This document shows positions 52,121 to 58,602 of a stretch of DNA of 58,602 nt, piece after piece. Position 1 is the stretch's first letter; every line of letters starts with the position of its first letter. Origin of the DNA: DAOUET01 sp034430155 (GTDB taxonomy: Bacteria > Chloroflexota > Anaerolineae > Anaerolineales > UBA4823); assembly GCA_034430155.1 (NCBI GenBank), contig DAOUET010000080.1, forward strand, positions 1-58,602, written 5' to 3'. The position numbers and the translations under genes were made by a program. The notes under the pieces are model-generated. The model did no database searches. It saw nothing but the letters and a program-made list of their open reading frames with translations, and was not told where the DNA came from.

Positions 52121-53860
52121 ATGCCTATTCGAATTCTTCCTGATGAGGTTGCTTCGCAAATAGCTGCTGGAGAAGTAGTTGAACGCCCTGCTTCAGTGGT
52201 TAAAGAACTGATGGAGAACTCCATCGACGCTGGTGCGGACGAAATCGCCATCCAGGTGGAAGGGGCTGGTAAGAACTTGATCGAGGTCGTGGATAACGGC
52301 AACGGCATCCCTGCCGAAGAGTTATCGATCGCCGTTTCGAGGCATGCGACCAGCAAATTATCCAGCAGTGCAGACCTTTTCAAGATTTCGACTCTAGGAT
52401 TTCGTGGAGAAGCCCTGGCTTCAATTGGATCGGTGGCGCGATTGACTCTTACCTCCCGCATAGCTGCAGCTGAGATGGGGGCACGCTTAACGCTGGAGGC
52501 TGGTCGTATCAAGTCTGTAGAACCTGTAGGGGCACCAACAGGCACTACGGCTCGTGTGGAAGATCTTTTTTTTAATGTCCCGGCGCGTTTGAAGTTCCTA
52601 AAAACGGATACAACCGAGCGCCGTCACATCGATGAGCTGGTGACGCGCTATGCCTTGGCTTATCCAGATATCCGCTTTAATATACGTCAGGAAAGTCGGC
52701 GATCTTTGCTGAGCAACGGCAACGGAAACCGTCGCGAAGTCCTGGCAGCACTGCATGGGGTAGAGATAGCCCGGCAGATGCTCGAAGTTGTAGCCGAATT
52801 TGATGATTTGAATGTGACTGGTTTTATCAGCCCGACATCTTTGACGCGGTCTAACCGGCGAGAGATTACTTTCTTTGTAAATGGACGATGGATACAAGAT
52901 GTCACCCTCACCACGGCTCTCTTGCGAGCTTACCATACCCTGTTGATGGTTGGACGCTACCCTATCGCGGTTCTGTTCTTAAACCTGCCTCCCGAAACGG
53001 TAGATGTCAACGTTCATCCTGCCAAAGGTGAAGTACGTTTTAGGGAGAAGGACGGGGTCTTCAGCGGGGTGCACCGGGCAGTCAGGCGAGCTTTACTGGC
53101 CTATACGCCTATCCCAGAGTTAAACACCGGATTGGATTGGATCCAGCATGAGGGGTTTAGGTCTGCCTTCACTGGAGCGGTCTGGCAAACGCCGGCCGGA
53201 ACTGAACAAGCCGGTGAACAAGGCGATTTACAGACGGACGGCAAAACTGATTCTAGATTGGACCTATCGACTGCGCACGTGGGTCTACTTCGCCTGGTTG
53301 GACAGATAGCAGCTGCATATCTGGTTGCTGAGGGACCTGATGGCTTGTACCTGATCGACCAACATGCAGCCCATGAACGCATCCTCTTCGAGCGCTTTAT
53401 GGCTCAAAGGAGTGATCAAATCCCCTCTCAGACTCTACTAGAACCAGTGGTAGTCGATTTTCCACCACAGTCGGGGCGTTTAATTGGAGAGCAATTAGCG
53501 CTTTTGGAGCAATTAGGTTTCCAAGTAGAGCTGTTTGGATCGAACACATATTTGATACGCGCTATTCCGGCTTTACTGCAGGGCAGCGATCCTGCCGGGG
53601 CGTTGCGCGTGCTGGTTGAGGATTTTGAGGAAGACGAGACTCCGCTAGAAGCCGAGGTGGAGGCGAGGATTATCGCCCGCGTTTGCAAGCGGTCAGCGAT
53701 CAAAGCCGGGCAGGTGCTATCCACAGAGGAACAACGTGCTTTACTCAGCGATCTGGAAGCCTGCCAATCTCCGCGTACGTGCCCACACGGTCGCCCTACC
53801 ATGATCTACCTATCGGTAGATTTGCTCGAGCGCCAATTTGGGCGGAAAGGGCCGCGCTAA
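52121..53860 (+). CDS. mutL: DNA mismatch repair protein MutL (endonuclease type)
   Basis: A 579-residue protein. The GHKL ATPase part is complete: VVKELMENSIDAGADEI near residue 26, VDNGNGIP near 59 and STLGFRGEALASI near 90. The C-terminal domain carries DQHAAHERILFE (near residue 413), matching DQHAx2Ex4E, and CPHGRP near 553, so this MutL should nick DNA itself; a MutH partner would not be needed. It has a leaderless-type start and faces the - strand HAD gene. No mutS is in the window. Confidence 0.97.
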   Translation: MPIRILPDEVASQIAAGEVVERPASVVKELMENSIDAGADEIAIQVEGAGKNLIEVVDNGNGIPAEELSIAVSRHATSKLSSSADLFKISTLGFRGEALASIGSVARLTLTSRIAAAEMGARLTLEAGRIKSVEPVGAPTGTTARVEDLFFNVPARLKFLKTDTTERRHIDELVTRYALAYPDIRFNIRQESRRSLLSNGNGNRREVLAALHGVEIARQMLEVVAEFDDLNVTGFISPTSLTRSNRREITFFVNGRWIQDVTLTTALLRAYHTLLMVGRYPIAVLFLNLPPETVDVNVHPAKGEVRFREKDGVFSGVHRAVRRALLAYTPIPELNTGLDWIQHEGFRSAFTGAVWQTPAGTEQAGEQGDLQTDGKTDSRLDLSTAHVGLLRLVGQIAAAYLVAEGPDGLYLIDQHAAHERILFERFMAQRSDQIPSQTLLEPVVVDFPPQSGRLIGEQLALLEQLGFQVELFGSNTYLIRAIPALLQGSDPAGALRVLVEDFEEDETPLEAEVEARIIARVCKRSAIKAGQVLSTEEQRALLSDLEACQSPRTCPHGRPTMIYLSVDLLERQFGRKGPR

Positions 53861-53959
53861 ACCTTTGCTCTCGCTTATATGATCCTTGTTGGCAAATTTA
53901 CAGCATTGATTTCTGATGGAGATGGTTTGTTGGGGAGATGAGAGAATCTTTGATATGCA

Positions 53960-54922
53960 ATGATAGATCCTAAAATCATTATTTCCCTGAGCAAAGAAAT
54001 TCATAAAGAGTGGTCTGAAGATAATGCCTCCAGCCTGGCAGCTGCATTGGCATACTACACAATTTTTTCACTCGCACCATTGCTAATAATCGCCATCGGC
54101 ATTGCCGGAATGATATTGGGTAGTCGTGCAACCGTAAGAAGTGAACTTTTCTTACAGATCCAGAGATTTGTTGGTGCAGAGGCAGCTAAAACCATTCAGA
54201 ATTTAATCAATTACAATAGCCTATTGAGAACCAGCACGATCACAACCATCGTTGGACTGATGACACTGATTTTGGGGGCTTCTGGTCTATTTATTCATAT
54301 ACAGCAATCTCTAAATATAATTTGGGAAGTACGACCCAGGCCAGGAGGTGGCCTATTATTTATCATCAAGAGCCGCTTATTATCATTCGCGATGGTGGTG
54401 GGAACAGGTTTTCTTTTGCTTATTTTGGTGGTTTTGAGCACCCTTCTGAGCACAATAACTCAAGATTTCAACCTCTTACTACCGGCTGCGATCATCTGGC
54501 AATGGGTCGAGTTCCTTGCCTCAATCGTTTTGATCACATTACTCTTTGCCGTGATTTTCAAAACACTTCCTGACGCTAAAGTCCGCTGGAAGGATGTCTG
54601 GGTTGGATCGTTCGTGACAGCCGTGCTATTCACTATCGGAAAATTTTTGATCGGTCTTTACCTGAGCAGGAGCAGTGTTAGTTCCGCTTTTGGCGCAGCG
54701 GGTTCCCTGGTGATTACCTTGCTGTGGATTTATTATTCCGCCCAGATCTTCTTCTTTGGCGCTGAGTTTATTCAGGTGTTCGCTCGCCACCAAGGATCAC
54801 GCATCGAGCCAGCCGAGGGAGCTATGCGTATTTATAAGCGAACGCTGGGTCAACCAAAGGTTGCTACAGAGGAAACTAAGCCAGGCGTGGGTCATGAGGA
54901 AAATCCGGATATCCCCGGATAA
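53960..54922 (+). CDS. YihY/BrkB-family membrane protein
   Basis: A 320-residue protein with about six helices. The family wording is WSEDNASSLAAALAYYTIFSLAPLLIIAIGIAG near residue 15, TIVGLMTLILGASGLFIHIQ near 100 and LFTIGKFLIGLYLSRSSVSSAFGAAGSL near 232. It was once taken for ribonuclease BN; the transport or other role is unknown. A C-terminal polar tail with many Pro/Gly/Glu residues. It is convergent with the kinase operon that ends at 55020. Confidence 0.92.
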   Translation: MIDPKIIISLSKEIHKEWSEDNASSLAAALAYYTIFSLAPLLIIAIGIAGMILGSRATVRSELFLQIQRFVGAEAAKTIQNLINYNSLLRTSTITTIVGLMTLILGASGLFIHIQQSLNIIWEVRPRPGGGLLFIIKSRLLSFAMVVGTGFLLLILVVLSTLLSTITQDFNLLLPAAIIWQWVEFLASIVLITLLFAVIFKTLPDAKVRWKDVWVGSFVTAVLFTIGKFLIGLYLSRSSVSSAFGAAGSLVITLLWIYYSAQIFFFGAEFIQVFARHQGSRIEPAEGAMRIYKRTLGQPKVATEETKPGVGHEENPDIPG

Positions 54923-54949
54923 TCTGGGGGGTACAACCTATTGCTTATG

Positions 54950-54981
54950 AAAAATATCCCCTTCCTTTGCGGGATGGGGAT
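54950..54981 (-). terminator. Rho-independent terminator of the kinase operon
   Basis: On the minus strand ATCCCC, a mismatched position, TCC, a CGCAAA loop, GGA and GGGGAT form a 9-bp imperfect stem (arms at 54976-54981 and 54956-54961) followed by ATTTTT. It lies about 40 bases after the stop at 55020. Confidence 0.6.
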
Positions 54982-55019
54982 TAAACTCAGCTGGGTAATT
55001 GCTGGCTTGAAGGAGACTC

Positions 55020-56228
55020 TCAAAGCACTTTATCTGACCCAATCTTTAATGGCAAGTAAACATGGAAGCTAGTTCCTACCCCAACCTCACTTTCCACATG
55101 AATATTGCCTCCATGCACTTCGATAATGCGTTTACTAATCGCCAAACCCAGGCCAGTACCTCGGGCAATATTTTCAGTAGAACGCACCCGGTAAAATTTC
55201 TCGAACAGGTGCGCTAGATCCTCTGGTTTAATTCCATACCCTGTATCAGATACAGAAAAGACCATCGCGCTTTGCTCTACTCTGGCACTAACGCTGATGC
55301 GACCACCGGAGCGGTTATATTTGATGGCATTGCTCAGTAAATTAATCAACACCTGTTTGATCTTATCTCGATCCACTTTCAGCGGTGGGAGGTCATCAGG
55401 AAGGTTAAGTTCGAGTGTCAGGTTGCTCTCATTGGCCTTATCACGCATCACGCCGATGCATTCCTCTAATAAAATATGGGCATCAATTTCTTTCGGATTA
55501 AAGCGTGTCCTTCCTGATTCAAGTCGGGCAAGATCCAAGAAAGCCGAGGTCATGTCAGTGAGCCTTTTGGTTTCGGTGTAAATCAGGTCCGAAATCCTAC
55601 GACGATTTTCCAAAGGGACATCTTCACGGGTAAGAAGGTGGGTTGCTGTGTTTAATGAGGCCAGGGGGGTGCGCAATTCATGTACCATCTCTGCGATTAG
55701 ATCGGACTGGTGGAAAAGTCGAGCATTCTCGATCGCAACGGCAGCTTGAGCGCTTAAGGCCATCAAAACATCCTGATCTTCCCCATTAAATTGGTCGTGG
55801 CGTTTATTAATGGCTTCCAAAACGCCGACGACCTTGTCTTTGGCGATAAGCGGTACCGCAAGCATCGAGTTGGTGGTCACGTTGGTTAGTTTGGCGATAT
55901 TTCCGAAATGCCTCGGATCCTTTTGTGTATCGGAAATGATCAAAGGTTTTCGATGATAGACGATCCAACCAGCAATACTACCTTCAACCGGTACCACTAA
56001 CCCCCGCATGATCGGTTCTGCCAGATTGGTTGCAGATTCGAAATAGAGCTCTTGTTTATTCCCGTCATAGAGCAGAATCGAAGCTGCTTCCGCGTCGGAG
56101 AGGTCAGCAGCCGCGTGGACGATGCGATCTAGCAAGGCATTCAGATCAAGCGTGGAGGCCAGATCGCGTGAAATCTCTGCCAGACGCTGGTAACGCTCCA
56201 GAAGCGTGGTTTGGTCTAACTTACTCAC
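55020..56228 (-). CDS. Sensor histidine kinase with GAF domain
   Basis: A 402-residue cytoplasmic kinase without membrane helices. GAF domain at about residues 20-165, then the phosphoacceptor HELRTPLASLNTA near 186, N box LINLLSNAIKYN near 290, G1 SDTGYGIKP near 325, FEKFYR and G2 GTGLGLAISKR near 360. GAF suggests a small-molecule or redox-type signal inside the cell. It starts at GTG 56228 with GGAGG upstream, inside the end of sir2 (8-base overlap), so it is cotranscribed; the promoter is in front of the response regulator. Confidence 0.93.
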   Translation of the reverse strand: MSKLDQTTLLERYQRLAEISRDLASTLDLNALLDRIVHAAADLSDAEAASILLYDGNKQELYFESATNLAEPIMRGLVVPVEGSIAGWIVYHRKPLIISDTQKDPRHFGNIAKLTNVTTNSMLAVPLIAKDKVVGVLEAINKRHDQFNGEDQDVLMALSAQAAVAIENARLFHQSDLIAEMVHELRTPLASLNTATHLLTREDVPLENRRRISDLIYTETKRLTDMTSAFLDLARLESGRTRFNPKEIDAHILLEECIGVMRDKANESNLTLELNLPDDLPPLKVDRDKIKQVLINLLSNAIKYNRSGGRISVSARVEQSAMVFSVSDTGYGIKPEDLAHLFEKFYRVRSTENIARGTGLGLAISKRIIEVHGGNIHVESEVGVGTSFHVYLPLKIGSDKVL

Positions 56229-56997
56229 CAAGAACCTCCTCTGCGATGCGGGGAATTATCTCAGCCACATCTACTCTTAATACTATATCGGCATGATCAT
56301 CGATGTACGTGGGGGTCTGGTTGACGATGATCAGATGGGCTTGGTTCTCAAGGGCGCGCATTGGTAAGCCGGCAACCGGTAGAACCTCCAAGGATGAACC
56401 AGTCACCAACATGAGGTCACAACTCCTACTGGCCTGTTCTGCTTGCTGCCAGGTACGATAGGGCAGCTGTTCTTCGAAAAGGACAGCATCGGGTTTGAGG
56501 ATGTTATTGCAGTTCGGACAGTGGGGGATTTCACCATTCTCTAAATAGGGTTCGATAAAGCCGCTAGAGTCAAATCGACGATAACAACCAATACAGGTCA
56601 GGGTCTGCAGACTGCCGTGAACCTCGAGGACATGTTGTGAACCGGCCCGATGATGTAAACCATCGATGTTTTGGGTAATGATAGTTTTAATGTAACCAGC
56701 TTGCTCGAGGCGAGTAAGGGCGAGGTGAGCAGGGTTTGGATTGGCCTGAAATATCAGCAACGCCAAAGAACGCATCCAGGCGAAGAATTTTTCCGGGTGG
56801 TATCGAAAAACTCGCAGCGAAGCGACCTCCATGGGGTCAGAGCGCGTCCATAGACCGCTGCCCTCCGAGCGGAAATCAGGAATTCCTGAAGGAGTGGATA
56901 TGCCTGCCCCGCTCAATGCAACGGCATGTTTAGATGCGCATATCAGATCGGCAGCTTGTTCAATATTATGGCGAAGGTCGGTAGACAGCTCACTCAT
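56221..56997 (-). CDS. Sir2-family NAD-dependent protein deacylase
   Basis: A 258-residue sirtuin. GAGISTPSGIPDFRS near residue 30, TQNIDGLHHRAGS near 112 and EVHGSLQTLTCIGCYRRF near 128, with zinc Cys pairs CIGC and CPNC near 137-160, and the later VTGSSLEVLPV. The His of EVHG is the catalytic base. It removes acyl groups from Lys using NAD. The start overlaps the response-regulator stop (ATGA) and the end overlaps the kinase start, so all three are translationally coupled. Confidence 0.94.
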   Translation of the reverse strand: MSELSTDLRHNIEQAADLICASKHAVALSGAGISTPSGIPDFRSEGSGLWTRSDPMEVASLRVFRYHPEKFFAWMRSLALLIFQANPNPAHLALTRLEQAGYIKTIITQNIDGLHHRAGSQHVLEVHGSLQTLTCIGCYRRFDSSGFIEPYLENGEIPHCPNCNNILKPDAVLFEEQLPYRTWQQAEQASRSCDLMLVTGSSLEVLPVAGLPMRALENQAHLIIVNQTPTYIDDHADIVLRVDVAEIIPRIAEEVLGE

Positions 56998-58151
56998 ATC
57001 GCTGGTGAGCGACTCCGTTGAATAACTTTTTCTGCTAAATTGAAGAATTGTTCGGAAGTCAAGCTATCGGGTTGTTGTACGACAATCGGGATATTATGGA
57101 CAGAAGCCTGGTAGGCCAGCTCGGGGGCGGGGGTTATCATGGAAGCGATGTTATGCCCAAGTTGCTCCTGCACCTCAGTCCATGATGGCTGCATGCTTGA
57201 ACGTGTGCGGTTGATCAAGACCACATTGATCCTTCCCTCGCTAACTCCGGCATCAAGCAAATCTTGGATTAATGATCTGGTTTGAAGGATGATCTGTGGT
57301 ACAGGTTCTACGACGATGACCAGTTCATTACAATAGGGGATGGTTTTTTCCGTAATCGGAGGTAAGGCAGGCCCTAAATCTAAAACGATATAACTGGCCA
57401 GCACCGGCAGATGGCTGGCAATAGCTTCAAAATAACCGGCTGCGACAAGGAATTGGGCATGGCGTGGTTGCGGTGAACTCAACAGCAACCTGATCCCAGA
57501 GTTATGGGATATCAGTTCAGATTCGATGGCAGCTGGAGAGATATCTGAGATATCACGCTGCAGGAGCTGATTAAGACCTTCCGGTTTTAAATAACCCAAC
57601 TCCAGACCAAGACTACCCTGGCCGGGGCGAAATTCAGCGACAATCACGTCTTTTTGGGTCTTCTCTTTGATCGCAATGCCTAAATTCAACGCCAGAGTCG
57701 TGACTCCTAGGCCTCCCCGGGCAGCTAAGACACCAATTAGAAAGCCAGGTTCGATGACCGGCGTCGTCCGACGAGATCTGGAGGTGCGGGCCAGCACAGC
57801 TTTAATGTGAGCGAACAATTCACGCGGTTGGGTGGGTTTGGTGAGATAGTCATCCGCGCCTACTTCGAATCCTAACAGCTTGTCATCCATCTGAGTTTTA
57901 GCAGTGAACATAATGATGGGAACATCAGTTGTTTTTGGATCCTGTCGTAATTGGCGGGCTACCTCGTAACCATCGATATCTGGCATCATCAGGTCCAGGA
58001 GAATGAGGTCGGGCTGTTCACTTTGTGCCATGGTGAGAGCCTGATTGCCATTGCTGGCGGCAATAACTTGGTACCCTTGGCGCTCGAGCATCAAACCCAC
58101 CAATCGCAATGTGTCCATATCATCATCAACGACAAGTATTTTTTCGGGCAT
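56994..58151 (-). CDS. Response regulator fused to a CpaE-like ParA-fold domain
   Basis: A 385-residue protein: receiver domain at residues 1-120 (ILVVDDDMDTL, phospho-Asp in LLDLMMPDIDG near 53, TAKT near 83, Lys in YLTKP near 105) and a MinD/ParA-type fold at about 135-385. The P-loop reads ARGGLGVTTLALN, where the lysine of GKT is Val, as in CpaE-type proteins. It may act as a localisation or pilus-assembly factor rather than an ATPase. AGGAG six bases before the ATG. Confidence 0.9.
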   Translation of the reverse strand: MPEKILVVDDDMDTLRLVGLMLERQGYQVIAASNGNQALTMAQSEQPDLILLDLMMPDIDGYEVARQLRQDPKTTDVPIIMFTAKTQMDDKLLGFEVGADDYLTKPTQPRELFAHIKAVLARTSRSRRTTPVIEPGFLIGVLAARGGLGVTTLALNLGIAIKEKTQKDVIVAEFRPGQGSLGLELGYLKPEGLNQLLQRDISDISPAAIESELISHNSGIRLLLSSPQPRHAQFLVAAGYFEAIASHLPVLASYIVLDLGPALPPITEKTIPYCNELVIVVEPVPQIILQTRSLIQDLLDAGVSEGRINVVLINRTRSSMQPSWTEVQEQLGHNIASMITPAPELAYQASVHNIPIVVQQPDSLTSEQFFNLAEKVIQRSRSPAI

Positions 58152-58187
58152 AGACGCTCCTTTCCTGCCAGGTGCTATTTTTAAATC

Positions 58188-58216
58188 AGTCTAGCATAAA
58201 GCTGAAATCCCTGCAA
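58188..58216 (-). promoter_or_regulatory. Promoter of the response regulator-sir2-kinase operon
   Basis: On the minus strand TTGCAG (58216-58211), a 17-bp spacer and TAGACT (58193-58188). The leader would be about 30 bases. Weaker than the rpmH promoter but well spaced. Confidence 0.6.
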
Positions 58217-58301
58217 GTATTATCACTGACCTGTTAGCACAAAGTAGTAAAGTCCTATATCTGCAAAGTTAAAATGTCCTAATCGAAAGAAAGGGACAGA
58301 A

Positions 58302-58602
58302 ATGGACAAACAACTGATGATGAGCAAGAAAGAACTCACCCGATTAGAAGTCATCCAGCAGATCGAAGAAAAGCGACTGAAACAGAGAGAAGCGGCTGAA
58401 AGATAAAGGGTCAGTGAACGGCAAGTCAGACGGTTGTTGAAAGCATATCGACAGTCAGGAGCAGAGGGATTGGTCTCCAAACGGCGAGGGCAACCGAGCA
58501 ATAACCGGTTGAAAATGGGGGTCAAGCAGCAAGCCATAGATTTGACCTGCAGTCAGTACTACGACTTCGGACCGACCTTAGCTCATGAGAAGTTGACGGA
58601 AA
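58302..58602 (+). pseudogene. ISNCY-type transposase, interrupted and cut by the window edge
   Basis: From ATG 58302 the frame reads KKELTRLEVIQQIEEKRL and REAAER, then TAA at 58404-58406, after 34 codons, where relatives continue with LGVSERQ. After the stop the same frame continues VSERQVRRLLKAYR, then LVSKRRGQPSNNRL and YDFGPTLAHEKL, so the gene is interrupted by a nonsense change. The helix-turn-helix start and these phrases match ISNCY-type transposases. TGTCCTAATCG and a complementary GGGACA lie just upstream (58276-58299), possibly the element end. Confidence 0.75.

Overview
The window looks like a piece of a chromosome from a Chloroflexota bacterium, most likely class Anaerolineae. 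I infer this from the gene repertoire and arrangement (an L34/RnpA/YidD/YidC/Jag/ParA/ParB block interrupted by lineage-type genes, a SelB-type factor, a BMP-type purine transporter, many PASTA-free kinase and beta-propeller proteins), the lipoprotein-style exported proteins, and several genes that appear to have leaderless mRNAs. No rRNA, tRNA or CRISPR array was found.

Layout. 1-925: end of a branched-chain-amino-acid-type substrate-binding lipoprotein, cut by the window edge. 1361-7562: a membrane protein, gyrB, a membrane Ser/Thr kinase with a TolB-like propeller and a small anchored protein. 7683-26383: a nitrogen/purine utilisation island on the + strand. It starts with a promoter bracketed by two identical palindromes, followed by an 8-oxoguanine-deaminase-like amidohydrolase, adenine deaminase, a GntR/UTRA regulator, two carbamoyltransferase-family enzymes (one aspartate-carbamoyltransferase-like but lacking expected substrate-binding motifs, one of the knotted YgeW type), carbamate kinase, a four-gene BMP-type ABC importer, a threonine-synthase-like enzyme, a glycosyltransferase, a second PLP enzyme, an unknown protein and a hydantoinase. 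The set overlaps the E. coli ygeW-hyuA-yqeA-ssnA island and reads as: import a purine or nucleoside, deaminate it, open rings, phosphorolyse a carbamoyl group, and make ATP with carbamate kinase.

26463-30046: three membrane genes that resemble the antiporter arm of complex I but lack its soluble partners and some key lysines. 30168-34966: a coiled-coil protein, a SelB-like GTPase and a YtcJ-type amidohydrolase, the last two overlapping tail to tail. 35059-41726: an origin-proximal type block on the - strand (rpmH, rnpA, yidD, a PQQ-propeller lipoprotein, yidC, jag, pfkB-type kinase, parA, parB) with a good promoter in front of rpmH; dnaA and an obvious origin are not present. 41775-45135: two TrkA-type NAD-binding regulators downstream of a KimA-like transporter, probably a potassium uptake unit. 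45231-49794: a flippase-like membrane protein and three proteolysis genes (HtrA, YugP-type, S41). 50217-51971: an unpaired CoA-transferase A subunit, a small membrane protein and a HAD hydrolase. 52121-54922: mutL with an intact endonuclease motif and a YihY-type protein. 55020-58216: an overlapping three-gene operon on the - strand (CpaE-like response regulator, Sir2 deacylase, GAF histidine kinase) with a promoter and a terminator. 58302-end: the start of a damaged ISNCY-type transposase.

Two copies of a 90-92 bp palindromic MITE-like element, 35 kb apart, carry matching ends; one still has a 7-bp target duplication.
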